Below are positions 52,951-61,381 of a stretch of DNA of 64,000 nucleotides, piece after piece (position 1 is the stretch's first letter; each line of letters begins with the position of its first letter). The DNA comes from an uncultured Prevotellaceae bacterium (GTDB lineage Bacteria; Bacteroidota; Bacteroidia; Bacteroidales; Bacteroidaceae). Location of the stretch: assembly GCA_947303855.1 (NCBI GenBank), contig CAMYZO010000003.1:1-64000 (forward strand). Reading direction: 5' to 3'. The notes under the pieces are model-generated. The model made no database searches, was not told the origin of the DNA, and saw only the letters and a list, made by a program, of their open reading frames with translations. The translations under genes were made by a program, and so were the position numbers.

Positions 52951-54081
52951 TTATTCAATAGTCACCGTCGGGTCGTTCAGGTCGGGCTCCGACAGCATAT
53001 ACAGATATGTTGGTCTGATAGTCATGTTTATCGTGTAGCGACAGCCTCGGCGGGTAGTCTTCTGACCCGTGAACAGTTCGCTTAGTTCCATCGTGTTGGT
53101 GGCCATGCAGCCCTGCCGTATCAGGTTCCCCTTCTTGTCATACACATCATAGACGCTGGTCAGTATGAGCGTGGTGATGTCCTGCGGCATGAAGTGGCCC
53201 ACGTAGTTGCTGAACTCCGTGGTCAGCGTCTCGCCGTTGCGCGATGACCAGAACTCCAGCGGCTCAGTGATGGCTCCGCCCCTTGGGGTGTAGGTGATGC
53301 TCTGGATAGGGCTCTCGCCTTCCGTTCCTTTCAGGTCAACGAGAATGTCTGCCTTCGTGGTGCTCGTCGTCTCGCCAGCCTGTGTCTTCATGCGCAGCGA
53401 CTTCAGCTTGATGGTGCGCAGGGCATCATAGTCGGCATGCACCTTCATCTTGATGCGCAGGGCGGCGTAGAGGTGGTCGAACAGCAGGAACACGTAGTTG
53501 CCGGCATCGCCGCTGCCGTATATAGCCTGGGCGCTGTAGCTGAAGTCACCGCTGCGCAGTCCTGTCACGGTCTCGGCGTCTGTGCCGTCTTTGGCGCCTA
53601 TCACTACACACAGGTCACCGCTCATCACTGCCGGCACGTTCTGTAGTGTCACTTTGGCTCCGCTGCTGTAGTTGGCATGGGCGTCGTTGCGGACGGCAAT
53701 GCTGAATTTTACGCCAGGGTTGTAGGGCACATAGCCATAGAGGTAGTAGGTGTCGGCAGTAATCTCCTCCAAGCTCGTGCGCCACTTACCGCTGCTCTTA
53801 AAAAAGGAACCCATCTTCGGTTCCTTTCCGTCTTGGGTAAAGGCAATGCCGATAGATTTGTCAGCCTCATCAAACAGCGAGTAGCCGCCTGGAGGGCTCC
53901 AAGCCCGAGTAGCCCCATGAGCCCCATTGGCCCCATAAGCCTCCTCAAACCCAGCTACAAACCCCCGAACCTCAATCGAAGCCAAAGCCGGTAGCCGCTC
54001 CTCCTCAGAGGAGCACCCCATAAGCCCCATAAGCCCCATGAGCCCCAAAAGCCTTCTTACTATGGTCTTTCTGTCTTTCAA
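52951..54081 (-). CDS. Fimbrillin-like lipoprotein
   Basis: Lipobox LMGLMGLMGCSS; TYYLYGYVPYNPGVKFSIAV...FDHLYAALRIKMKV typical of Bacteroidales fimbrillin-like proteins; 10-bp gap to the giant gene. Confidence 0.65.
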   Translation of the reverse strand: MKDRKTIVRRLLGLMGLMGLMGCSSEEERLPALASIEVRGFVAGFEEAYGANGAHGATRAWSPPGGYSLFDEADKSIGIAFTQDGKEPKMGSFFKSSGKWRTSLEEITADTYYLYGYVPYNPGVKFSIAVRNDAHANYSSGAKVTLQNVPAVMSGDLCVVIGAKDGTDAETVTGLRSGDFSYSAQAIYGSGDAGNYVFLLFDHLYAALRIKMKVHADYDALRTIKLKSLRMKTQAGETTSTTKADILVDLKGTEGESPIQSITYTPRGGAITEPLEFWSSRNGETLTTEFSNYVGHFMPQDITTLILTSVYDVYDKKGNLIRQGCMATNTMELSELFTGQKTTRRGCRYTINMTIRPTYLYMLSEPDLNDPTVTIE

Positions 54082-54093
54082 TTCTTTTTTCCT

Positions 54094-55269
54094 TTACCAG
54101 TTATACACCGTCCTGTCCACTTCCATCTCTGTCCAGGGGGTCACTGCCGACTCCACCCAGCCAATCTCCACACCGCCTTCGTCGGTAATCTTGAAGATAT
54201 AGGTGTAGCTGTAGCCTGGCAGCCACTGCATATACTCTGCCGGCACGGCAGCAGTCTTCTTTTCGCTATTTACTTTCACGGTCAGTGTATAGCTGCCCTG
54301 TGCCGGGTTGGTCAGCACCATATACCAGCCGTTGTCCGTCTCCGTATAGGTCTTACTGTTATCCTCCGGGTCGTAGTCCTCGGTGAAGGCCTCTAACTGC
54401 GCAGAGTCATCGGCCCCAGGGGTCATGGCATAGCTCTCTGTCGTGGCTGTGCCCGTAGTGGGATAGCTGACGGTTACCGTGCCCTTGAGGGTTATCGCCT
54501 TACTGCCGTCAGAAGGCTTGAAGCCGATAACCTCCAGCTTGATGCCCTCGCGCGGAAACACATACTTAAATAGGAATCGCACGCGCGCGAAGGGCTTCAG
54601 GAACTCCAGCGTCACGGGTTTCCCAAACTGCTTGTCGGGGTAAGCCACCGGGTCGCCCGTCGAGAACCAAAGCCGCGAGAAGTATGGTGCAGTAGCAGTG
54701 CTCTTGGCATCAGCCTCGAAGCTGTACTCATGAGTCTCATAAGCCCCATTAGTCCCATAAGCCCCAGTGGCTCCATAAGTCTTATAGGCCCCAGCCTCTC
54801 CCGTCACCGCAAAAAAGCGGTATGCCCTGGCGCTCCAGTCCCAGAACTTGATAGTCTGAGAAGGTTTGCTCGTCAGCAGATACTCCCAGCCGCTGCTGTT
54901 AGTAGTGGTAGTGGCGGCACTGTTGTCCTGCCACGCCACGGTATAGCCCTGGAAGACGGTCTGCGTGCCGTCGTAGGCCCCGGTCTCCCCAGAATAGCTC
55001 ATGTTCTTGAAGCCCCAGACGGTGAAGCTGGTAGCCGTCGCACTAAGCGGCACCGAAGCCCGGGTCCCCCGGCTTATTTCCTCCTCGGCGCTCTCCAGCG
55101 CCGAAAAGGCGATAGCAGTCCCAGTCTCCACAGGAGGCTCCTCCGGCTCAGCAGAGCCAGCCCCCCCACTGTCCCCAGAGCACCCCATAAGGTCCATTAG
55201 CCCCATTAGCCCCAGTGGCCCCATTAGCCTCATAGGCCTCATCAGCCCCATAAGCCCCAAAAGCCTCAT
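54094..55269 (-). CDS. Fimbrillin-family lipoprotein
   Basis: Lipobox LMDLMGCSG; SQTIKFWDWSARAYRFFAVTG and YSYTYIFKITDEGGVEIGWVESAVTPW, motifs shared with the 739-aa fimbrillin. Confidence 0.78.
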   Translation of the reverse strand: MRLLGLMGLMRPMRLMGPLGLMGLMDLMGCSGDSGGAGSAEPEEPPVETGTAIAFSALESAEEEISRGTRASVPLSATATSFTVWGFKNMSYSGETGAYDGTQTVFQGYTVAWQDNSAATTTTNSSGWEYLLTSKPSQTIKFWDWSARAYRFFAVTGEAGAYKTYGATGAYGTNGAYETHEYSFEADAKSTATAPYFSRLWFSTGDPVAYPDKQFGKPVTLEFLKPFARVRFLFKYVFPREGIKLEVIGFKPSDGSKAITLKGTVTVSYPTTGTATTESYAMTPGADDSAQLEAFTEDYDPEDNSKTYTETDNGWYMVLTNPAQGSYTLTVKVNSEKKTAAVPAEYMQWLPGYSYTYIFKITDEGGVEIGWVESAVTPWTEMEVDRTVYNW

Positions 55270-56189
55270 CCCAAGCCTCCTTTCCGGCTAATCTCAGCTT
55301 TTATCGCGGCGATGCGCGCTTTCAGCGCAGCATTCTCCGCTTTCAGCGCGGCGTTCTCCGCTCTCAGCGCAGCATTCTCCGCTCTCAGCGCGACGTTCTC
55401 AGCTTCCAGCTCCGCTATGCGGCCCTTCTGGTCGTTGCGGTAGCCCAGACGGGCGGCGGTCATCTGTTCGCGGATGCCTCCCTGTTCTACGAAGTCCATC
55501 TGCAGGCGGTCCAGCAGGCGGCCCATGAGGTTGTCGTACTGGTGAATCAGCGTGATGGCAATGTTGCAGAGAGCCTCTGGCGACCGCTTGTCGATGTCCT
55601 TGGTGTAGTCCTCCGGACGGTTGTGCTTCTTGCTGAACTCTTGTATCTGCTTGGTACGAGGGTCGTCCAAGGACCACTGCTGCAGACCGCGGGTACGCAG
55701 GTAGTCCTCATAGTCACCCAGCACCTCGTGCATGCTGGCGCGAGCCACGCCCAACAGCTTGATCTCCGTCTCAGAGGAGGTAGAGGCGGCAGAACACCCC
55801 TCAATGATGTTCTGCTTCCCAGAGCGCGCAGCCTGAACCACCTGGTCAATCGTACGGTCCTTACGCTCCACGAAGTAGTGGTGAGCAAAGTAGTAGGTAA
55901 CGTCATAAATACACTCCGACTTCTTGTACACCAGCAGATCCCGGTAATTACCCTTCTTAGGCAAGAAAGGCTTAGGCTCCAAAGGCGGCCGCCCCTGCCC
56001 AGAAGCCCCAGAAGGCTCATGGGTATCATTAGCCTTATTGGTCCCATTAGCCCCAGTGGCCTTATTAGTCCCATTAGTCCCATTAGCCCCAGAAGCCCCA
56101 TTGGTCCCATTAGCCCCATTGGTCCCATTGGTCCCATTAGCCCCATTAGCCTCATCAGCCCCATTACCATGATTACTCCAATTGCTCAT
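55266..56189 (-). CDS. Four-helix-bundle (S23-like) protein with NGTNGANG linker and heptad coiled-coil C-terminus
   Basis: VVQAARSGKQNIIEGCSAASTSSETEIKLLGVARASMHEVLGDYEDYLR; probable start at 56189 (MSNWSNHGNGADEANG); 4-bp overlap with the downstream gene. Confidence 0.78.
   Translation of the reverse strand: MSNWSNHGNGADEANGANGTNGTNGANGTNGASGANGTNGTNKATGANGTNKANDTHEPSGASGQGRPPLEPKPFLPKKGNYRDLLVYKKSECIYDVTYYFAHHYFVERKDRTIDQVVQAARSGKQNIIEGCSAASTSSETEIKLLGVARASMHEVLGDYEDYLRTRGLQQWSLDDPRTKQIQEFSKKHNRPEDYTKDIDKRSPEALCNIAITLIHQYDNLMGRLLDRLQMDFVEQGGIREQMTAARLGYRNDQKGRIAELEAENVALRAENAALRAENAALKAENAALKARIAAIKAEISRKGGLG
55305..55410 (-). repeat. 21-bp tandem repeat encoding AENAALR/K heptads
   Basis: AELEAENVALRAENAALRAENAALRAENAALKAENAALKARIAAIKAEI. 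Confidence 0.85.
56028..56169 (-). repeat. Longest 9-bp repeat tract, encoding (NGTNGANGTNGA)n linker
   Basis: Plus strand ...cccattagtcccattagccccagaagccccattggtcccattagccccattggtcccattggtcccattagccccattagcc. Confidence 0.9.
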
Positions 56190-56235
56190 ACTCTTCTCTT
56201 TTTCGGCACCGGCCTTTTGTTTTCGTTTTCTTTGC

Positions 56236-56266
56236 AGCCTACCGGGGAGTCGAACCCCGGTAGGCT
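56236..56266. terminator. Perfect 12-bp stem, 7-nt loop hairpin in the intergenic gap (terminator or attenuator candidate)
   Basis: agcctaccgggg agtcgaa ccccggtaggct followed on the plus strand by tttgttgt. Confidence 0.6.
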
Positions 56267-56410
56267 TTTGTTGTCGGGAGAACAGCGCTCGGGCTATGTC
56301 CGATAGGATGGTCCAAGAACCTTGAACCCTTAACCAGATATGCTTTCCCCGTCCAGCTCCCTCGCTACCCCCTTGCTTGCAAGAGGGCAAGAGGGCGAGG
56401 TGAGAGTGGA

Positions 56411-58630
56411 TTATGAGCCAATAATCTTAATAACCTTCACAGCATACTTACCCTTATTAGAGAAGTATCTATCGAAGTAGAAAGTATTAGCTGCTGCAGT
56501 ACCTGTTGCTGTAGTAAGACTGCTCTTCGAGTATTTAGCCAAACCAGCAGGAAGGGTAGATTTGCCAGCTACACTATAGTATGAATAATCATATGTTTCT
56601 CCTCCATTAGTTGTAGTCTTAGAGAAATAAATATAGTCGTAGAAATCTGCATCTGTACTCTTTTCTGTACCAGTTGTTAGGGCAGCAGAAGTAAGGCTAC
56701 TAGCTGCAATATGGTATTTACCTGATACATCCGTGTCATCAACTGTCACTGTTATTGGCTGATATTCTGTTATTTCTCCTGTTTTTCTTTCTGCAGTTGT
56801 ATAATCATATACATATGCATAATCTCCAGTAGTAATACTTGACATATTTATCATTGCAGCCTCACCTGCTTCAGATAAATTAATCACTTTATCGTTAACT
56901 CCATTTACTATCGTTGTAACATCGTTCTTAATGATTGATGGATTCGATTGCAAAGTCAGAGAAACGTCATTACGACCAGTTATAGAAGTTGCATCTTCAT
57001 CATATGCAGCCTTACGATTCTCAAGAGCATCCATAACCATTGCCTCTGTTGTATATGCTCCTAACTTGTAGAGAAGTGATTTAGCTCCTCCATCAGGAGT
57101 ATTTGTTTCCAAATCGTTCTTAAGAACCGAAGTCGTCCCACTATTATCCATTACCTGAACATACAGGTTTCTTACGACATTATCCTTACCCTTTGTATTT
57201 TTTGAATACTCATTTGTTGCATAAGTATGTCCCTGCTGATAAGTTGTGATAGTAGGAGTAGCAACAGTAGTAACAGTTGTCTGTTCGCCAGAAGCTTCAG
57301 TAGCTTGAGCCACAACAGCATCGAAGGTGATTGGGAACAAACCTGCGTCATCAGTATTTGCACCTGTCCAACCATTGGTATTGTCAGTAATCTTGAAGAT
57401 GTAGGTGTAAGCGTAGTTAGGCTGCCATACCGTATAAGTTGCAGGAACCACAGCTTTAGCACCCTTAACAGTAATTGTCTCAGTAGAACCATCAGTTGAA
57501 ACCAGAGTGTAATCTACACGGAGTGTAAGAGGATATCCTGTAGTAACAGGGAACACTGTAGTATAATAATCTTTACCTTTTGTACCAGCAAATGTTGCTT
57601 GTGGTAAAGTGCGTCCAAGATATTTCTGACCGTCTGCCTCAGATGTTTCTTTGTTTTGCATCTTTTCTGTAGCAAGAGTGCCAAATATCTTCTTGGTATC
57701 TCCACCTGATGTACCACTCACTGTTGCAGATGCCTTGTTATAATCTTGTTTATTAACATTTTCAGTACCAACAGTAGGGAAGAACACCTGCACTGTACCA
57801 GCGCCTGCAAAACTTGCTGCATTAGTACTAATCAAAGCCGCGTCAGTACTCTTGTCATCTGTAAATTTATGATCTCCATCATCATCTACTGTATAGAAGT
57901 TAATGGTCGTAGCATCAATAGAGTATCCAGGAACAGTCTCATAGAGTCCAACACGTACCTTAGAGCCGAGGTTCTTAAACTTCAACACAACGTCTTTGCC
58001 ATAGGCTTTGTCATCCCTCTTCACCTCTACGATGTCTGTGATAAAGGCATCTTCGAGAGCGGCTGTAGATGGGATATACAGCTTATAAGCATTTGTTTTA
58101 AGATTAGCAGAACTCATGCTAGTCACACCAATTTCAGTTTCTTCAGGAGAATCATCATCTTTCGCGGCCCTCTTTGTACCTGTAGAGAAAGCAAAGAAAT
58201 CATACTGCGGCTGACTGAAATCCCAAAACTTAATAGTCTGAGATGTAACAACTGCAGGAGACAGCTTATCGTGATTTGCATCAGCTGTCACACCCACGTA
58301 CTCCCAGTTAGCCGTGTTTGACTCAGTTTTACCAGCAGTGTTTGCCGTGAAGCGTACCAGATAGTTGTCAAAAACGACTGTACTAGTAGGAGCATCTGTA
58401 GCTTCTGTACCTTTAGTACCCATTACATAGAAATTGTTACCCAGTTTTGCTGCTGCATCAGCACCTGCAATGTCAGCACGCGTGATGTTTGGCACATCGA
58501 AGCCGAAGTTAATCACCCCATTGGCATTCTCCTGATTCGTCGGACTGTTGTCCCCGACGAACTGGTCGTCAGCGCAGCTGGCGAGCATGACCGTCGCCAA
58601 GGCTGCGAAGAAATAATACTTTGTTTTCAT
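56411..58630 (-). CDS. Fimbrillin-family protein (739 aa) with a long C-terminal extension
   Basis: Lipobox VMLASCADD; VPNITRADIAG possible Arg-cleavage site; SQTIKFWDFSQPQYDFFAFSTG; YAYTYIFKITD in the middle of the protein. Confidence 0.78.
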   Translation of the reverse strand: MKTKYYFFAALATVMLASCADDQFVGDNSPTNQENANGVINFGFDVPNITRADIAGADAAAKLGNNFYVMGTKGTEATDAPTSTVVFDNYLVRFTANTAGKTESNTANWEYVGVTADANHDKLSPAVVTSQTIKFWDFSQPQYDFFAFSTGTKRAAKDDDSPEETEIGVTSMSSANLKTNAYKLYIPSTAALEDAFITDIVEVKRDDKAYGKDVVLKFKNLGSKVRVGLYETVPGYSIDATTINFYTVDDDGDHKFTDDKSTDAALISTNAASFAGAGTVQVFFPTVGTENVNKQDYNKASATVSGTSGGDTKKIFGTLATEKMQNKETSEADGQKYLGRTLPQATFAGTKGKDYYTTVFPVTTGYPLTLRVDYTLVSTDGSTETITVKGAKAVVPATYTVWQPNYAYTYIFKITDNTNGWTGANTDDAGLFPITFDAVVAQATEASGEQTTVTTVATPTITTYQQGHTYATNEYSKNTKGKDNVVRNLYVQVMDNSGTTSVLKNDLETNTPDGGAKSLLYKLGAYTTEAMVMDALENRKAAYDEDATSITGRNDVSLTLQSNPSIIKNDVTTIVNGVNDKVINLSEAGEAAMINMSSITTGDYAYVYDYTTAERKTGEITEYQPITVTVDDTDVSGKYHIAASSLTSAALTTGTEKSTDADFYDYIYFSKTTTNGGETYDYSYYSVAGKSTLPAGLAKYSKSSLTTATGTAAANTFYFDRYFSNKGKYAVKVIKIIGS

Positions 58631-58732
58631 AATCGTAATTTTTTAAATGAATGAATAAATGTTTGTTTTGTTTCGTATTCACTACTTGCATAAAGCAAGA
58701 GGCAAGAGAGGTTATTATGTCATGATCATTGT

Positions 58733-59878
58733 TCACATTTCAAATTCGTGGGTGCCGCCGTCCTCGAAGTCCTTCACCACGGCATCGAAGCCGGAGCCGC
58801 CGGAGCGGGAGGGTATCGGGATGGTGTCCATGTCGAGCTCCACGGTGATGACGCCGCCCTTGTAGTGCCGGCGCACCTGGTCGGTGACGTTGAAGACAAA
58901 GGTGGAGTCCATGCCGTTGTTGAACTGCATGGTGACATCTATGTAGTGGCTGTGCTCGTCGCGCACGTCGCTGGCACGGCTCAGGGCGTTGGCCTCGTTG
59001 CCGCAGATGCCGAAGGTCATGAGCCGTCCGCCTATGATGTCCACCAGCTCGCCGTCCTTGTCGCAGTTCTTCTTCAGGTTGGCGTTGTAATACACGGTGA
59101 TGGCGTCGTTGCCGGCGCACCCCGTGTTCAGGTTCGTGCTGCGGGCCATGCCCGACAGGTCAGACGTGCCGTCGATGCTGGTGATGCGCCCGTTGTTATG
59201 ATGCAGTATCACCTGCACCAGGTAGATATAGGTGATGGGCTTGAGCACCATCCTCAGTGTGCGCACCCACACATTACGCTCCGCGTCGAACTCGAAGCCG
59301 GTGAGGTCGCGGTTAATCTCTATGGCCTGCTCGTAGGCCGCGAACAGCGGCTCGGGGGCGTAGAACGAGCGCGTATAGCGCGGTGCCTGGTAGCGGCTGA
59401 CGTGCATCGTCTGGTTGGTATAGGCTATCACCGAGTCGAGCGAGGTAGTCTCGTCAATAATCAGACTCTGCACGCCGTCGGCCGTCTTGATGTCGTTCCA
59501 CAGCAGCAGGTCCCAGTAGCCCCAGTCGTAGCGGTCCTGGAAGTGGGTACCTTCTATATAGGAGGCGATGACGCCGGTATGGGGGGCGTATGGTATTTCG
59601 CCAGTATAGTAGCGGCGCACCTGGAACGCCGTTGGCGTGGTGTAGCCTATCTCGCCAAACATCTGTATGTCGTGGGCGTCCCACCCGTAGTACCATTCTG
59701 CCCTCCAGTCGTACTCCACGCCGAAGTCCAGCTGATAGTCCCAGTACACCTCCAGGTCCAGGTCAATCAGCGGCAGACTCATCTCCGCCTCCTGGGCATC
59801 GTAGAGGTGCAGCTCGGGCTCGCGCATACAGCTGCCCACCAGCACCATCACAGGAAAAAACCATAGCAGCTTCCTCAT
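58733..59878 (-). CDS. DUF5119-like lipoprotein
   Basis: Lipobox VMVLVGSCMREPELHLYD; DLDLEVYWDYQLDFGVEYDWRAEWYYGWD pattern. Confidence 0.72.
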   Translation of the reverse strand: MRKLLWFFPVMVLVGSCMREPELHLYDAQEAEMSLPLIDLDLEVYWDYQLDFGVEYDWRAEWYYGWDAHDIQMFGEIGYTTPTAFQVRRYYTGEIPYAPHTGVIASYIEGTHFQDRYDWGYWDLLLWNDIKTADGVQSLIIDETTSLDSVIAYTNQTMHVSRYQAPRYTRSFYAPEPLFAAYEQAIEINRDLTGFEFDAERNVWVRTLRMVLKPITYIYLVQVILHHNNGRITSIDGTSDLSGMARSTNLNTGCAGNDAITVYYNANLKKNCDKDGELVDIIGGRLMTFGICGNEANALSRASDVRDEHSHYIDVTMQFNNGMDSTFVFNVTDQVRRHYKGGVITVELDMDTIPIPSRSGGSGFDAVVKDFEDGGTHEFEM

Positions 59879-61341
59879 GGCGCGGCCCTCCTTTCCCCAG
59901 AAGCCCCATTCCCCGCCCTCCGGTAGAGCAGGTCATAGCTCAGCGTGATGCCTACGCGTGTGGGCCCCAGCCAGTTAAAGCGGTACTGCAGCTCCTTGAA
60001 GTCCTTGGCGCGGCCCGTCCACTTATAGTAGTACAGATCGTCATGGTAGCTGGGGTTGACGGGGTTCTCATACTGGAAGGGGTCGTGCTTGGCAGTGAAC
60101 CATCCCACTTGCAGGCTGAAGTCCAGTCGCCAGTGGCCATTGCGGCTGACGGGCACCACATACCCGGCCCCCACGCCAGCGCCAAACCCATGTCCGCGCC
60201 AGCCCTTGTTTTCGTTAAAGCCAATCTCAAAGAGCCCCCCATGGCCATAGCCCATCAGGTAAAGTCCGCTGAAGGCGGGCTTCCCAGAAGCCCCATTGGC
60301 CCCAAGAACCCCATGAGCCCCAAAATAATACCGCCCCTCCACCTGATAATTCCTAATCTCAAAGAACTTATGCCGCCCATAGTCCACCCACCAGGGGAAG
60401 TCCACCGAAGCGCCAAAGGTAAAGTGCCCGCCCTTAGGGTAGTACTCCACCGCCACGTTGGGTATGGGGCACCAGCGGTTATAGCCCGGCATGTAGACCC
60501 CGTAGAACAGCAGGTTCGTCTTCAGCGACAGCAGTTCTCGTCGCGGTAGGCGCGATGGTGTCGCCGGCAGCTGCGGCAAAACGGTGAGGTATAGTGAGTC
60601 GGGCAGCGGCAGCGAGTCGGGCAGCCCATGCGACGGCCTTTCTATGGCAATAGGGTCGGCGCCAGGCATTCGCCTGAAATAGAGCAGCATGCGGGCAGCA
60701 CGCAACTGCGGGAAATAGTCGCGCAGCAACCGCTGCCAGAGCTGTCCGTCCTCCGCACGCATCAGCCTGTCTTTCAGTTCGCCGTAGCCGTCGCTGCGGT
60801 GGTAATTGTCATAGAGCTCCTGTACAATCGGGTAGGCCGGGTCGCCGGCCCGCTTCATCATGATACAGAGCGAGCGGTAGTCTTCCACCTCCACATGCCC
60901 CACAAACTGTCTCTCGCTGACAGGTGTCTCCAGGTACTCGTTGAAGAAGTCGTAGAGAGCCTTGGCGCGGTTCACGCCCAGCTTGCGATTGTTTTCAAAA
61001 GGACCTTCGGGCGAGGCAGCGCCGCGCAGCAGCACGCGGTAGAGCTGCAGGCGGTCTCTGTTGAGCTGCGGTATCAGCTCGTCGCGCCAGCGGCGGAGTA
61101 GGGCGCTGTTCTCGGGCAGGTCGTACCTGTTGACCGTAAAGATCACCTTCGCCGCATCGTCGAGAAACTCCTCGTCGCTGACGGCGATAGAATCATCAGT
61201 TTCAATGAACCGGATATAAGGGAATTGTGCATAATAGGCAGAGTCGCGCATAACAGCAACATCGGCCATTGCCTTGCCTGGCCATGCGAGAATCAGGAAA
61301 AGCAGCGACAAGAGTGTATGTGTTATCTGACGTGTGCCCAT
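59875..61341 (-). CDS. OmpA-like / DUF3575-like outer-membrane protein
   Basis: Signal peptide; LQLYRVLLRGAASPEGPFENNRKLGVNRAKALYDFF (OmpA-like), LLSLKTNLLFYGVYMPGYNRWCPIPNVAVEYYPKGGHFTFGASVDFPWW (DUF3575-like). Confidence 0.8.
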   Translation of the reverse strand: MGTRQITHTLLSLLFLILAWPGKAMADVAVMRDSAYYAQFPYIRFIETDDSIAVSDEEFLDDAAKVIFTVNRYDLPENSALLRRWRDELIPQLNRDRLQLYRVLLRGAASPEGPFENNRKLGVNRAKALYDFFNEYLETPVSERQFVGHVEVEDYRSLCIMMKRAGDPAYPIVQELYDNYHRSDGYGELKDRLMRAEDGQLWQRLLRDYFPQLRAARMLLYFRRMPGADPIAIERPSHGLPDSLPLPDSLYLTVLPQLPATPSRLPRRELLSLKTNLLFYGVYMPGYNRWCPIPNVAVEYYPKGGHFTFGASVDFPWWVDYGRHKFFEIRNYQVEGRYYFGAHGVLGANGASGKPAFSGLYLMGYGHGGLFEIGFNENKGWRGHGFGAGVGAGYVVPVSRNGHWRLDFSLQVGWFTAKHDPFQYENPVNPSYHDDLYYYKWTGRAKDFKELQYRFNWLGPTRVGITLSYDLLYRRAGNGASGERRAAP

Positions 61342-61381
61342 TTTTTATTGAAGTGTTTAATTTACTGCTTGTTTGAAAGAG

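Noticed and set aside
56236-56266. tRNA gene or tRNA fragment
   Set aside because: Only a T-arm-like core is present; the flanks simply extend the same hairpin and no D-arm or anticodon arm is found, so it is called a hairpin, not a tRNA.
55542-56306. Plus-strand ORF with ISPISPIGPISPI repeats
   Set aside because: Reverse-strand reading of the 9-bp repeat; the minus-strand frame has a coherent protein and operon context.
56190-56390. N-terminal extension of the four-helix-bundle ORF (MPSCKQGG...)
   Set aside because: Extension covers a strong hairpin and has no domain; MSNWSNHGNG at 56189 is a better start.
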